From NCBI GenBank assembly GCA_905197435.1, contig CAJJYX010000002.1:1-53669 (forward strand): a stretch of 53,669 nt of DNA, written 5' to 3'. The notes under the pieces were generated by a model, which saw only the letters and a list, made by a program, of their open reading frames with translations, was not told the origin of the DNA and ran no database searches. Position 1 is the stretch's first letter, and the number at the start of each line of letters is the position of its first letter. The stretch is from an uncultured Bacteroides sp. (GTDB lineage Bacteria; Bacteroidota; Bacteroidia; Bacteroidales; Bacteroidaceae). Below are positions 18,801-26,440 of this stretch, piece after piece. A program made the translations under genes and the position numbers.

Positions 18801-18919
18801 AGAGGTTCAGAGTCAATGGCACTTGTTACACGGCCCGTCACACTTACATTACCATTTTGGGCGCTTATGCCTTGAGCGATAAGACTTAGCAATGTGATTA
18901 ATAGAAAGATTCTTTTCAT
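15835..18919 (-). pseudogene. susC: SusC/RagA-family TonB-linked outer-membrane transporter, frameshifted
   Basis: The gene is broken into two overlapping frames. The 5' part (from 18919) has the signal peptide MKRIFLLITLLSLIAQG, a carboxypeptidase-like domain, the TonB-box region EEVVVVGYGTQKK and the plug (GDTSPAYIIDGVERSS), and runs to VPDATH before leaving frame. The 3' part resumes HTNVVAYNQPGGSYG and carries the barrel to the C-terminal Phe. Restoring one TG pair in the (TG)3 tract at 17691-17696 gives a normal protein of about 1,028 residues. An ATG also exists at 18931, but it lies in the end of an IS element, so 18919 is the ancestral start. The cause could be a real lesion, slippage-based phase variation or a sequencing error. 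Confidence 0.88.
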
Positions 18920-18928
18920 AACATAATT
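18920..18928. repeat. Target-site duplication, left copy
   Basis: AACATAATT, identical to 20097-20105, directly flanking the IS4-family relic. It lies immediately before the susC ATG on the minus strand. Confidence 0.7.
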
Positions 18929-20096
18929 CATTAGTGTCCACTAAAAATACAATAGTCTTTTGATATATTTGAAATATAGTTAGTTACAGAGGTTTCCAGA
19001 GAGAACGGATTTGATTTTGTAGATTTGTATCATATTAAATATGATAGCAGATGCATCAAGATAAATACGTTTTCTCACAGTTGGTATCATTCCTTGACTG
19101 AAGTAAATTTAATCGCATTGTTGCTGAGTATGATGGAGACAAATATGTGAAATTCTTCACATGCTGGAATCAACTACTAGCTTTGATATTCGGGCAACTC
19201 TCAGGCAGAGAAAGTCTACACGACCTTATTATTGCTTTGTAAGTCCATCAAGGGAAAACATATCACTTAGGTTTTGGAAAAAATATAGCCTAAAGCAATT
19301 TATCCAAAGCCAATCAAAATAGAGATTACTATATCTTTGAATTCTTTGTTTTATTACATGGTTGAACAGGCACAAAGAAACTCAAATATCTGCATTCTTC
19401 CATATAACAACAACTTCGGTTCACGATAGCAAAGTTATGACTGAAGTTCCTTATGAGACAGGTTCTTACTATATTTTTAACCGTGATTATAACTATTTTA
19501 AGAGTCTTTCCTAAATAGAAACTTCAGACTCCTGTTTCGTTTTAAGAGTAAAATCAAACTTGCAGTTCAAAGCTATAAATTGGAAACACCGTTTACCCCG
19601 AAATATACTCTCTGGTGCAATTGGTGAACTCACTATTTATAAAAGCTCCAAGGATTATCCTTTTCATATACGAAAGGTTTGTTGTGGAAATGAAGAGTAA
19701 AGACGTAAGTTTACGTTCCTTACCAATGCTATGGATTTATCTCCGCTACAAATTGCAGAACTTTATAAAAACAGGTGACAGATTGAACTTTTCTTTAAAT
19801 GGTTTAAGCAACATCTGAAAATAAAGAAGTTCTAGGGCAATACAGAGAATCCCGTAAAAAGACAAATATACTCTGCAATCATTGCCTATTGCCTTGTAGC
19901 AATTATTCAGCATGTCATTGAAATTGAAAGAACCACTTATGAGATTCTTCAAATCCTGAGCATATCGCTAACTGATAAAACCATATTTAGAGACCTCTTT
20001 AACAAAACTAATTTCAATAATGACAAAGAACGATGCGGTTTTAGTGAACCAAGTTTATTTAATTTTTAACCGTCCGCTTTTTTAGTAGACAGCATG
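18929..20096. mobile_element. Degenerate IS4-family insertion sequence upstream of susC
   Basis: 1,168-bp element bounded by imperfect terminal inverted repeats: CATTAGTGTCCACTAAAAA at the left and CATGCTGTCTACTAAAAA (read from the right end inward). It is flanked by a 9-bp direct duplication AACATAATT. It holds one dead transposase gene on the plus strand. Its left end abuts the susC leader, so the native susC promoter region is now beyond 20105. The perfect duplication with a decayed interior suggests an old insertion that has stayed in place. Confidence 0.75.
19051..20069 (+). pseudogene. IS4-family transposase remnant
   Basis: Readable in pieces across all three forward frames: MHQDKYVFSQLVSFLD, stop, KFNRIVAEYDGDKYVKFF, CWNQLLALIFGQLSGRESL, MVEQAQRNSN, then TQISAFFHITTTSVHDSK, YETGSYYIFNRDYNYF, GELTIYKSS, FTFLTNAMDLSPLQIAELY, QIELFFKWFKQHLKIKK and DKERCGFSEPSLFNF. 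It matches the DUF4372-containing IS4 transposases of Bacteroides. The catalytic domain is ruined: an internal deletion near 19370-19395 removes the first catalytic Asp region (the usual FDSTT block), the second Asp block reads FNRDY where FDRGY is expected, and the conserved Trp before QIELFF is a TGA. It cannot be active. Confidence 0.8.
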
Positions 20097-20105
20097 AACA
20101 TAATT
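20097..20105. repeat. Target-site duplication, right copy
   Basis: AACATAATT, the second copy of the 9-bp duplication at 18920-18928. Confidence 0.7.
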
Positions 20106-20278
20106 TAAAGTTTGATTGTGAATGATATTCTTTAGCTTTAATTTTAATTTTTCATAATATCAGGCGCAGCTTGAAACGTTTGACTTGCTGTAACCAGTGC
20201 AGCTGATTTATTGTGGTTGCAAAGTTGGCATATCAAAAGAAAAATAACTTTCATTAAGCAACAAACACTTATAATACA

Positions 20279-20330
20279 AATCCAAAACACTATAATAAGA
20301 ATCTAAAACACTATAACAAGAATCCAAAAG
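20279..20330. repeat. 21-bp tandem direct repeats upstream of the HTCS gene
   Basis: Two copies of the unit AATCYAAAACACTATAAYAAG (20279-20299 and 20300-20320) with two differences, a partial third copy (20321-20330) and a weaker copy before them near 20262-20278. The 21-bp spacing is two helical turns, which suits a regulator binding the same DNA face repeatedly. They lie in the original spacer between the HTCS gene and susC; nothing else is recognisable from 20106 to 20278. Confidence 0.6.
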
Positions 20331-20429
20331 TCGACAATGATAGGCTTTCCAAGGGAAAAATCTTCAAAAAGTTATGTGATTAGCGTTTTATGTATTACTT
20401 TTACATTATCTAAATCTAATAAAATACTG

Positions 20430-23400
20430 ATGAAAACTAACAATCTATTAATGTTAATTTCTATCTGCATTATTGTTTCATGTACTAACAGAACAAAACA
20501 GTCTGTTGCTGACGTATCTGTTACACGTCAGCAACTCATAGACTATGAAAAGATAAATGATATTATAGAAGATGCAAACGGATATATATGGTTTGCTACA
20601 TCTGGTGGAGTATTTCAATATAATGGGGAAATTTTCTATCAATATCGCTCCACTGTTGACACTACAAGCCTTTGTAACGATGCTGCCTTGCAGTTCTATC
20701 TTTCAAAGAAAGGGCAACTTTATGTTCTTACCGAGTTTGGCACATCCGTGTATAACAATGACGGGAGTTTTCGCACAGTCTTTAAAGAGGGTGAATATCC
20801 ATACTCACACGATATTGATGAGACAGGCGATGGACGTGTGTTCCTCAGCGTGGCTGACAATGGTACATCTATCTATGAATATACCCCATCAACAAATGGT
20901 CATATAAAGCGTATGGCTGGCTTCTCGATGGATATTGACATGAACAATCGATTATGGGTGTGGCACACCGGTGAGATTTGCTGTTACTCAACAACAGATT
21001 TCAGCAGAGTAAAGGGCATTCCTGTCGATGGACAGCTATATACGTCGTGTTTGATTCCCAATGGTCTTCTGGCTTACTTTACATCACTAGGCGTCGTTTT
21101 TGTAAACACATCAACCCTCGACATTGAAAAAAATGTTTCTACATCAAGAGTAGTGACGAAACTGCAGGGAAAGCGTATAAATAGGGCGAAAAGATACGAC
21201 AATACATCTATGATTTTGTTTGGCGATGACGGAAAACTCTACTGGTTCGACATATCTGGTATGAATGTTATTGCTCAAAACGAAGCGGGTTTTCCATTCG
21301 CCTGCGATGTCGACGATATTACAAGCGTACTGAAAGACTCGCATGGCAATATCTGGATTGGTACAAAGCTTAATGGCTACAAGGTTATATATAATAAGGA
21401 GAAACGATTTCAAACTAATAATGATGTAGCACAGTACTTTCAAGGGAAAGACATCACACACGTTGCGAGGGGTGTGCAAGGTGACTACTATGTTATAGTT
21501 GCACACAAACAATTATTCCGAGTAACTAATGGTAATTTTACCCAGCCAATAGTTACAGATATAGCATCGGGCAGAGGTGGTATGGATCAAATTTTTGTAG
21601 ATAGCAAAGGCTTTGTGTGGCTCATCACCAACACCTCGCTATTGAAGTGTAATCCCAATGGTAATATGCTAACGTTAGTAAAAGAGTTTCCGCATCATTG
21701 CTACACTGTGGGCGAAGATGCCCAGGGAAACATCTGGTTTGAAACAAACCAGACACTTTGTTGCTTGTTCTTTGGCGAGGATAGTCCAACAAAGGTAAAA
21801 GAGAATGTGGGTTTGGTGAATGTTATTCGGCAGGTAGATGCTCAACGCATTCTTGTCAGTGCGTATGCCGGTAACCTATATCTAGTGAATACTATAAACA
21901 TGCAGATTGATGAACTGACAATTCCCCGCACGCGCAACACCGGCCTATCGTGCACAGATTTCATTATAGACAAAAATCACAATGCTTGGGGGGTGTCACA
22001 TGGACTCGGACTACTTCATATAAATCTTGAAAATAAGCAAATCAAGACCATTAACAGCGATGATATATGTTCACAAATGAATAGCATTGTAGAAGACAAT
22101 GTTGGCAATCTTTGGATTGGAACTTTGAATGGATTGATTCGTTTTGATCCAGAAAAAAAACATTTCTTGGCTTACCATTCTGAAGATGGTACGGGAAATG
22201 ATACCTATGCCCCAATGAGTGCAGTTGCAGGGTGGAGTGGCGATGTGTTGATGGGAGGTACCAAGGGACTTACCGTGTTCAATCCTACCGAAATAAAGCC
22301 AAGTGAAAGGAGTAATATACATCTGGAATATGTAGCATCAAACGAGGAACTATACAAAGGTAGCGATAAAAACAAACTGAAGTTTGTTGACGGCAGTATT
22401 ACAGACGTGTATCTACCCTACAACAATAATGGGGTGTATTTCTTTTATTCTACTTTGGACTTTGGTCACTTTAACAAGCAGAAGGTTGAATTCATGCTCG
22501 ATGGCGTTGACGACAAATGGAACTCCATTGAAAATGCATCCTATGCTTATTATTCGCACATTGGTTCGGGGAGTTATCTACTTAACTTGATTGCTCTAAA
22601 CGAGAACGGTGATGAGATTTGTCGCCGTAAAGTAAATGTACACGTTGCTCCTGTGCCATGGGCGCAGCCTTGGTTAGTATTTGGCTTTTATCCATTGCTT
22701 ACTATTGTCTTATTCTATGTGGTATGGCGAATATTAAGGTGCATGAGAGCAAACAGGGAGCAGATAAAACGTGTCACCATGCAACGTGAGCAGGAGAAGT
22801 ATGCGTCTATGATGAATATGAAGTATTTCACCAACATCTCACATGAGTTCAGAACACCTCTCACAATGATTTATGGTGCAACAAGAATGCTACGAGGAAG
22901 CGAAAGTGATGGAGAGACAGGCAATCTGCTAAATATTATCAGTCAGAATGCAAACCGAATGCTTAAGTTGGTGAACCAAATTCTGGACTTTAATAAAATG
23001 GAAAATGGCATACTTAAACTAAAAGTGACCGAGGTTGATGCTGTGCCTGTGCTTAACAATACTATTAACCGTTTTGCAGTGGGCTTTAAGCAGAAACAAA
23101 TTTCAGTACAATGCTTCACTCAGGATTCAGAAATGCTGATGCCATTAGATGTGGATAAGTTCGACAAAATCCTTACCAATCTTGTGTCTAATGCATTAAA
23201 ATATTCGCCCGAAGAAAGCTCTATAAAGATTGACATGGCCTTTGTCGACAAAACCTCTGTTGAAACTTTGTTTGCAGATTTATCAGGTATCGACTCCGAC
23301 AGTTGGCTGAAGGTAGTGGTGGCCGATACGGGCATTGGCATTCCAAAAGATAAGCAGAAAGCAGTGTTTGAACGATTCTATCAGATAGAACACTCTACAC

Positions 23401-24419
23401 GCCAGAGCACATGGGGTACGGGTATAGGACTGTTCTACACACAGCAACTTGTGAATCTGCACTATGGATTTATAAAATGTGAAAGCAATACTCCCAAAGG
23501 AACAGTATTTACCTTTGTGTTGCCACAGAACATTGAACTTTATAAAGGCTTTATCGACAATACTAACGAAAGTCCAATGGACGATATTATTGACGATAGT
23601 ACCCCTCCCGATCTGGTAATTTCTGAAACATCAGTTACACAGCTAACAGATGAAGAAGGAAAGCCAAAGATACTGGTAATAGACGACGATACTCACGTGC
23701 TGAATTTCATGAAGCTGTTGTTGAAAGATTACAACGTGGAATGTCGAACCAATCCCATAATAACCATTAATGAGATTGGCGATATAAAACCCGATTTAAT
23801 TATCAGCGATGTTCTTATGACCGACATCGATGGCTTTGAGGTGTGCAATCGCATAAAGTCAGACCCCACAACATGTCATCTACCTGTGATTCTGTTAACG
23901 GCATACAGTCTTCCTGAACATCAGCTTCAAGGAGTTAATGCTGGTGCTGACGCCTATGTAGTAAAGCCTTTCAGCCCCGACTATCTTCTGGCGCTAATAA
24001 AAAACATCTTAAGTAATCGCCGGAAGATCCGCCAGATGCTCACTTCGTCAACCCAGATAACAACCGAAGAGAAGCCTATGCTGCAGTCGCAGGATGGCGA
24101 GTTCATAGAAAAAATCTATGAATACATGAAGTCACACATGACTGAAGCCGAGATAGACATCGACGAGATTTTGGATATTTTCTCCATTAGCCGCTCTAAG
24201 TTCTACTATAAGGTTAAGGACCTGACTGGGTTGAGTCCAAACGCGTTCTTCCGCACCTATAAATTAAATAAAGCAGCAGAAATGATAAAGAACAGTGACG
24301 AGAAACTCACATATATCGCGGATATTACAGGTTTCTGCAGCCAGGCATATTTCACTGCTTCGTTTAAAAAACAATTTGGTTGTTCGCCAAGTAAATATCG
24401 TGAGTCCAACAGGATTTAA
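20430..24419 (+). CDS. Hybrid two-component system (HTCS) regulator of the adjacent PUL
   Basis: 1,329 residues from the ATG at 20430, which gives a lipoprotein-like or signal-anchor start (MKTNNLLMLISICIIVSC); an upstream in-frame ATG at 20337 is less likely. The periplasmic sensor consists of two-component-regulator propeller repeats (DSHGNIWIGTKLNG, DNVGNLWIGTLNG) and a Y_Y_Y domain. A membrane segment follows at about 747-769. The kinase has NISHEFRTPLTM (His about 806) and the ATP-site box GTGIGLFYTQQL. The receiver has LVIDDDTHV with phospho-Asp in LIISDVLMTD (about 1126). An AraC-type HTH ends the protein (YKVKDLTGLSPNAFFR, FKKQFGCSPSKYR). It senses an oligosaccharide and activates the PUL. 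It faces susC divergently across the IS element. Confidence 0.95.
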   Translation: MKTNNLLMLISICIIVSCTNRTKQSVADVSVTRQQLIDYEKINDIIEDANGYIWFATSGGVFQYNGEIFYQYRSTVDTTSLCNDAALQFYLSKKGQLYVLTEFGTSVYNNDGSFRTVFKEGEYPYSHDIDETGDGRVFLSVADNGTSIYEYTPSTNGHIKRMAGFSMDIDMNNRLWVWHTGEICCYSTTDFSRVKGIPVDGQLYTSCLIPNGLLAYFTSLGVVFVNTSTLDIEKNVSTSRVVTKLQGKRINRAKRYDNTSMILFGDDGKLYWFDISGMNVIAQNEAGFPFACDVDDITSVLKDSHGNIWIGTKLNGYKVIYNKEKRFQTNNDVAQYFQGKDITHVARGVQGDYYVIVAHKQLFRVTNGNFTQPIVTDIASGRGGMDQIFVDSKGFVWLITNTSLLKCNPNGNMLTLVKEFPHHCYTVGEDAQGNIWFETNQTLCCLFFGEDSPTKVKENVGLVNVIRQVDAQRILVSAYAGNLYLVNTINMQIDELTIPRTRNTGLSCTDFIIDKNHNAWGVSHGLGLLHINLENKQIKTINSDDICSQMNSIVEDNVGNLWIGTLNGLIRFDPEKKHFLAYHSEDGTGNDTYAPMSAVAGWSGDVLMGGTKGLTVFNPTEIKPSERSNIHLEYVASNEELYKGSDKNKLKFVDGSITDVYLPYNNNGVYFFYSTLDFGHFNKQKVEFMLDGVDDKWNSIENASYAYYSHIGSGSYLLNLIALNENGDEICRRKVNVHVAPVPWAQPWLVFGFYPLLTIVLFYVVWRILRCMRANREQIKRVTMQREQEKYASMMNMKYFTNISHEFRTPLTMIYGATRMLRGSESDGETGNLLNIISQNANRMLKLVNQILDFNKMENGILKLKVTEVDAVPVLNNTINRFAVGFKQKQISVQCFTQDSEMLMPLDVDKFDKILTNLVSNALKYSPEESSIKIDMAFVDKTSVETLFADLSGIDSDSWLKVVVADTGIGIPKDKQKAVFERFYQIEHSTRQSTWGTGIGLFYTQQLVNLHYGFIKCESNTPKGTVFTFVLPQNIELYKGFIDNTNESPMDDIIDDSTPPDLVISETSVTQLTDEEGKPKILVIDDDTHVLNFMKLLLKDYNVECRTNPIITINEIGDIKPDLIISDVLMTDIDGFEVCNRIKSDPTTCHLPVILLTAYSLPEHQLQGVNAGADAYVVKPFSPDYLLALIKNILSNRRKIRQMLTSSTQITTEEKPMLQSQDGEFIEKIYEYMKSHMTEAEIDIDEILDIFSISRSKFYYKVKDLTGLSPNAFFRTYKLNKAAEMIKNSDEKLTYIADITGFCSQAYFTASFKKQFGCSPSKYRESNRI

Positions 24420-24651
24420 TAACTTTAAAGTAAAGATGGGCAACAGCAGCTTATCTTTACTTTTTGTCATACAAGATTATGAGGACAATACATTGCACCA
24501 TCTTACAGAGATAATAGATTCTATTAAAGATATTTTTAGGAATAGAATGACAATTCATTTTGAACGTGTTTGGCAGACAATTGAGCATTGTTCTTCTAAT
24601 AATGAAGAACTGAAAACAGTTTTTAGGACTTTCATTAAAGAAGGCTTTAAT
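24420..24651 (+). other. Spacer between HTCS and TonB-receptor remnant, no assigned gene
   Basis: A forward frame reads MGNSSLSLLFVIQDYEDN and continues to KTVFRTFIKEGFNSLSA at about 24663, where it merges with the receptor remnant. It resembles no family I know and may be rearranged coding debris. Confidence 0.35.
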
Positions 24652-25962
24652 AGTCTGTCAGCTCGGAGGACATATTATCGGTGGATGTGACACAAACAGC
24701 CTCTGCAGAATTCATGCGGGAGGGATATACCAGCGTAGTGAACATCAAGACCAAGAAAACAGACCGGAAATATACTGCCTTTAACGGTGAAATTAATTCT
24801 CATCTTGCCCTGCGCTATGGAATTGCCGATGCTTCATACGAAACAGGGGACAGCAAATTTTTTCTGTACCTGACAGTTCAAAGTTTTGCCTTCCTCAATA
24901 ATAAGTCGAAGGTGCAGGAATCCACTGCCATTGAAAGCTCTGTACGCAATTTGGCTTATCGCCGCAATTCCCATTACAACGACACTTATGTTGCTTTGGG
25001 AGGCGACTGTCTCTGGAGTGATGCCGGTTAATCTTCGTTCAGCGTTACCTTCGATTATATTCTCCAGTGGAGTGAGGCCTATGGAGAAGACTTGCTGACA
25101 GACAACAAATCCGGCATAGTGACTTCATACCAACACTGGCACAAAGTGAACGATAAATCGTATGTGGGTTCCGTGAATGCCTACCATAAGCATCGTTTCG
25201 GCAATGCCTCTGTCCTCGATTTCTTATGGCAGCTCAGCCTAATCCGGAACATAAATAAAGTGAATCAGGCGGAAGATGATGACCGGGAACTTCATTCTTA
25301 TCTTTATGATTTTCACAATAGCAGGGTGGTTGTTTCCTTTACTCCATCCTATCAGTTCCGCTGGTTGGGGTTTGATGCCAAGATAGGTCTGAATACTTAT
25401 TTCCAGTCCAACCGGGTCAGGGAACAGAAGGAAGTTTCTTCCATCTTCAAGCACCGGGAATGGGATGAATACCTTTATCTTGATGTCAATCGTGCCTGGG
25501 GTGGCTTCTCGCTGGTCGCTTCATAGGGAATGGATGCCGTGTTCAGGAATGTGTCGGGCTATGATGACCACTACTATAACCTGCGGCTGGTGGCAATTTG
25601 AACTATCGTTTCAATACCCACCATTCATTGGTGCTCAACTTTAGCAGGCAGTCTGTTTTTCCCAGTGTGGTGCAGCTCAATCCCTATAACAGCTCATCTG
25701 ACACATTAACTGTCTCTACCGGGAACCCTTATCTGAAGCCTTATCATGTCAGTAAGCTTCGTTTGGCCTACACCCTTACGGGAGGTGGTTTCTTTGTGGA
25801 GCCGTTCGTAAGTTCTCCAATGATTTTGATAACAAGTTCACGAATAGGGGAAATATCATGATGTTTGGAGTGCGCTATAAGTATCAAGGGCGCAGCAAAC
25901 CTAAGTGTGAGCAAAAGAAACTACAGAATGCAGACAAGGGATTCAGGATAATTTCGGAGTAA
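24652..25962 (+). pseudogene. TonB-dependent outer-membrane receptor remnant (beta-barrel part)
   Basis: Fragments of an outer-membrane beta-barrel receptor, in order: SVDVTQTASAEFMREGYTSV (plug end, 24678 on), SHYNDTYVALGGDCLW, a TAA at 25029-25031, SVTFDYIL, YQHWHKVNDKSYVGSVNAYH, KIGLNTYFQSNRVREQ, a TAG at 25524-25526, FRNVSGYDDHYYNL, a frameshift near 25597, LNYRFNTHHSLVLNFSRQS, TVSTGNPYLKPYHVSKL, then a frameshift with a large deletion near 25805 that joins RKFSNDFDNKFTNRGN to the C-terminus KGFRIISE and a stop at 25960-25962. A two-base insertion is likely at 24664-24665. The 5' half with signal and plug is missing. It belongs to the family of receptors with OMP beta-barrel 3-type domains and is unrelated in sequence to the susC here. 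Confidence 0.8.
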
Positions 25963-26015
25963 GTAGTCTGAATTGTTTGTTCATCCGGCTTATTACAAAT
26001 GTTGCACGCAGTTTT

Positions 26016-26116
26016 ACCCTCATACTCTCATGAGTTGCTGTATCCCGTTATTCACTGGGTGTGCAGCTATTAGAGCAACCATGAGGGGAGCATGAGAGTA
26101 AGACGTTACTCTCATG
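26016..26116. repeat. Palindromic cluster 1 (CTCATG-type inverted repeats)
   Basis: Several nested inverted repeats: CTCATGAGTTGCT (26027-26039) with AGCAACCATGAG (26074-26085, near match), CCCTCAT (26017-26023) with ATGAGGG (26081-26087), and a perfect 11-bp stem CATGAGAGTAA / TTACTCTCATG (26091-26101 with 26106-26116) with a 4-nt loop. No gene is seen on either strand across 25963-26186. Confidence 0.65.
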
Positions 26117-26186
26117 GTATAAAGCGATTTGTCTGATAGCGGCTCACGTTAGTGAACAATGCCATTCACTGAGGTGAACAAAGCAA

Positions 26187-26222
26187 ATCACGATAGTGAA
26201 CATTTATGTTCACTATCGTGAT
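26187..26222. repeat. 36-nt perfect palindrome
   Basis: ATCACGATAGTGAACAT, a 2-nt centre and its exact reverse complement (17-bp stem). The half-site GTGAACA also occurs at 26151-26157 and 26174-26180. No T run follows, so it is not a simple terminator. Confidence 0.7.
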
Positions 26223-26307
26223 GCTAAGGCAGATGCCATACTTCCAAAGGATGATTGCCTTATTGCTTTCTTATTTTTGCTATAGGCTGACAGATAAAAG
26301 TGCAGGT

Positions 26308-26368
26308 TTGCCCTCACTTATCACTCAACAACCGATGAACAGGCTGGTACGAGAAAAAGTGAGGGCAA
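26308..26368. repeat. 12-bp inverted repeat
   Basis: TTGCCCTCACTT (26308-26319) and AAGTGAGGGCAA (26357-26368) pair perfectly around a 37-nt centre. A 75-codon forward frame across this stretch (26206-26433) has no recognisable family. Confidence 0.55.
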
Positions 26369-26440
26369 TATGCGAAAATATTATTTCTGATGGGGAAGGG
26401 AAGTATCGAGCCTTAACTTCTGTATATGAATAATGGCTGA

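Noticed and set aside
18929..18931. ATG at 18931 as the susC start
   Set aside because: It is formed by the terminal bases of the IS element; the ATG at 18919 precedes a typical SusC signal peptide and lies just inside the target duplication.
26206..26433. 75-codon forward frame in the palindrome region
   Set aside because: It starts inside a perfect palindrome and shows no family similarity; the inverted repeats explain the stretch better. Not listed as a gene.
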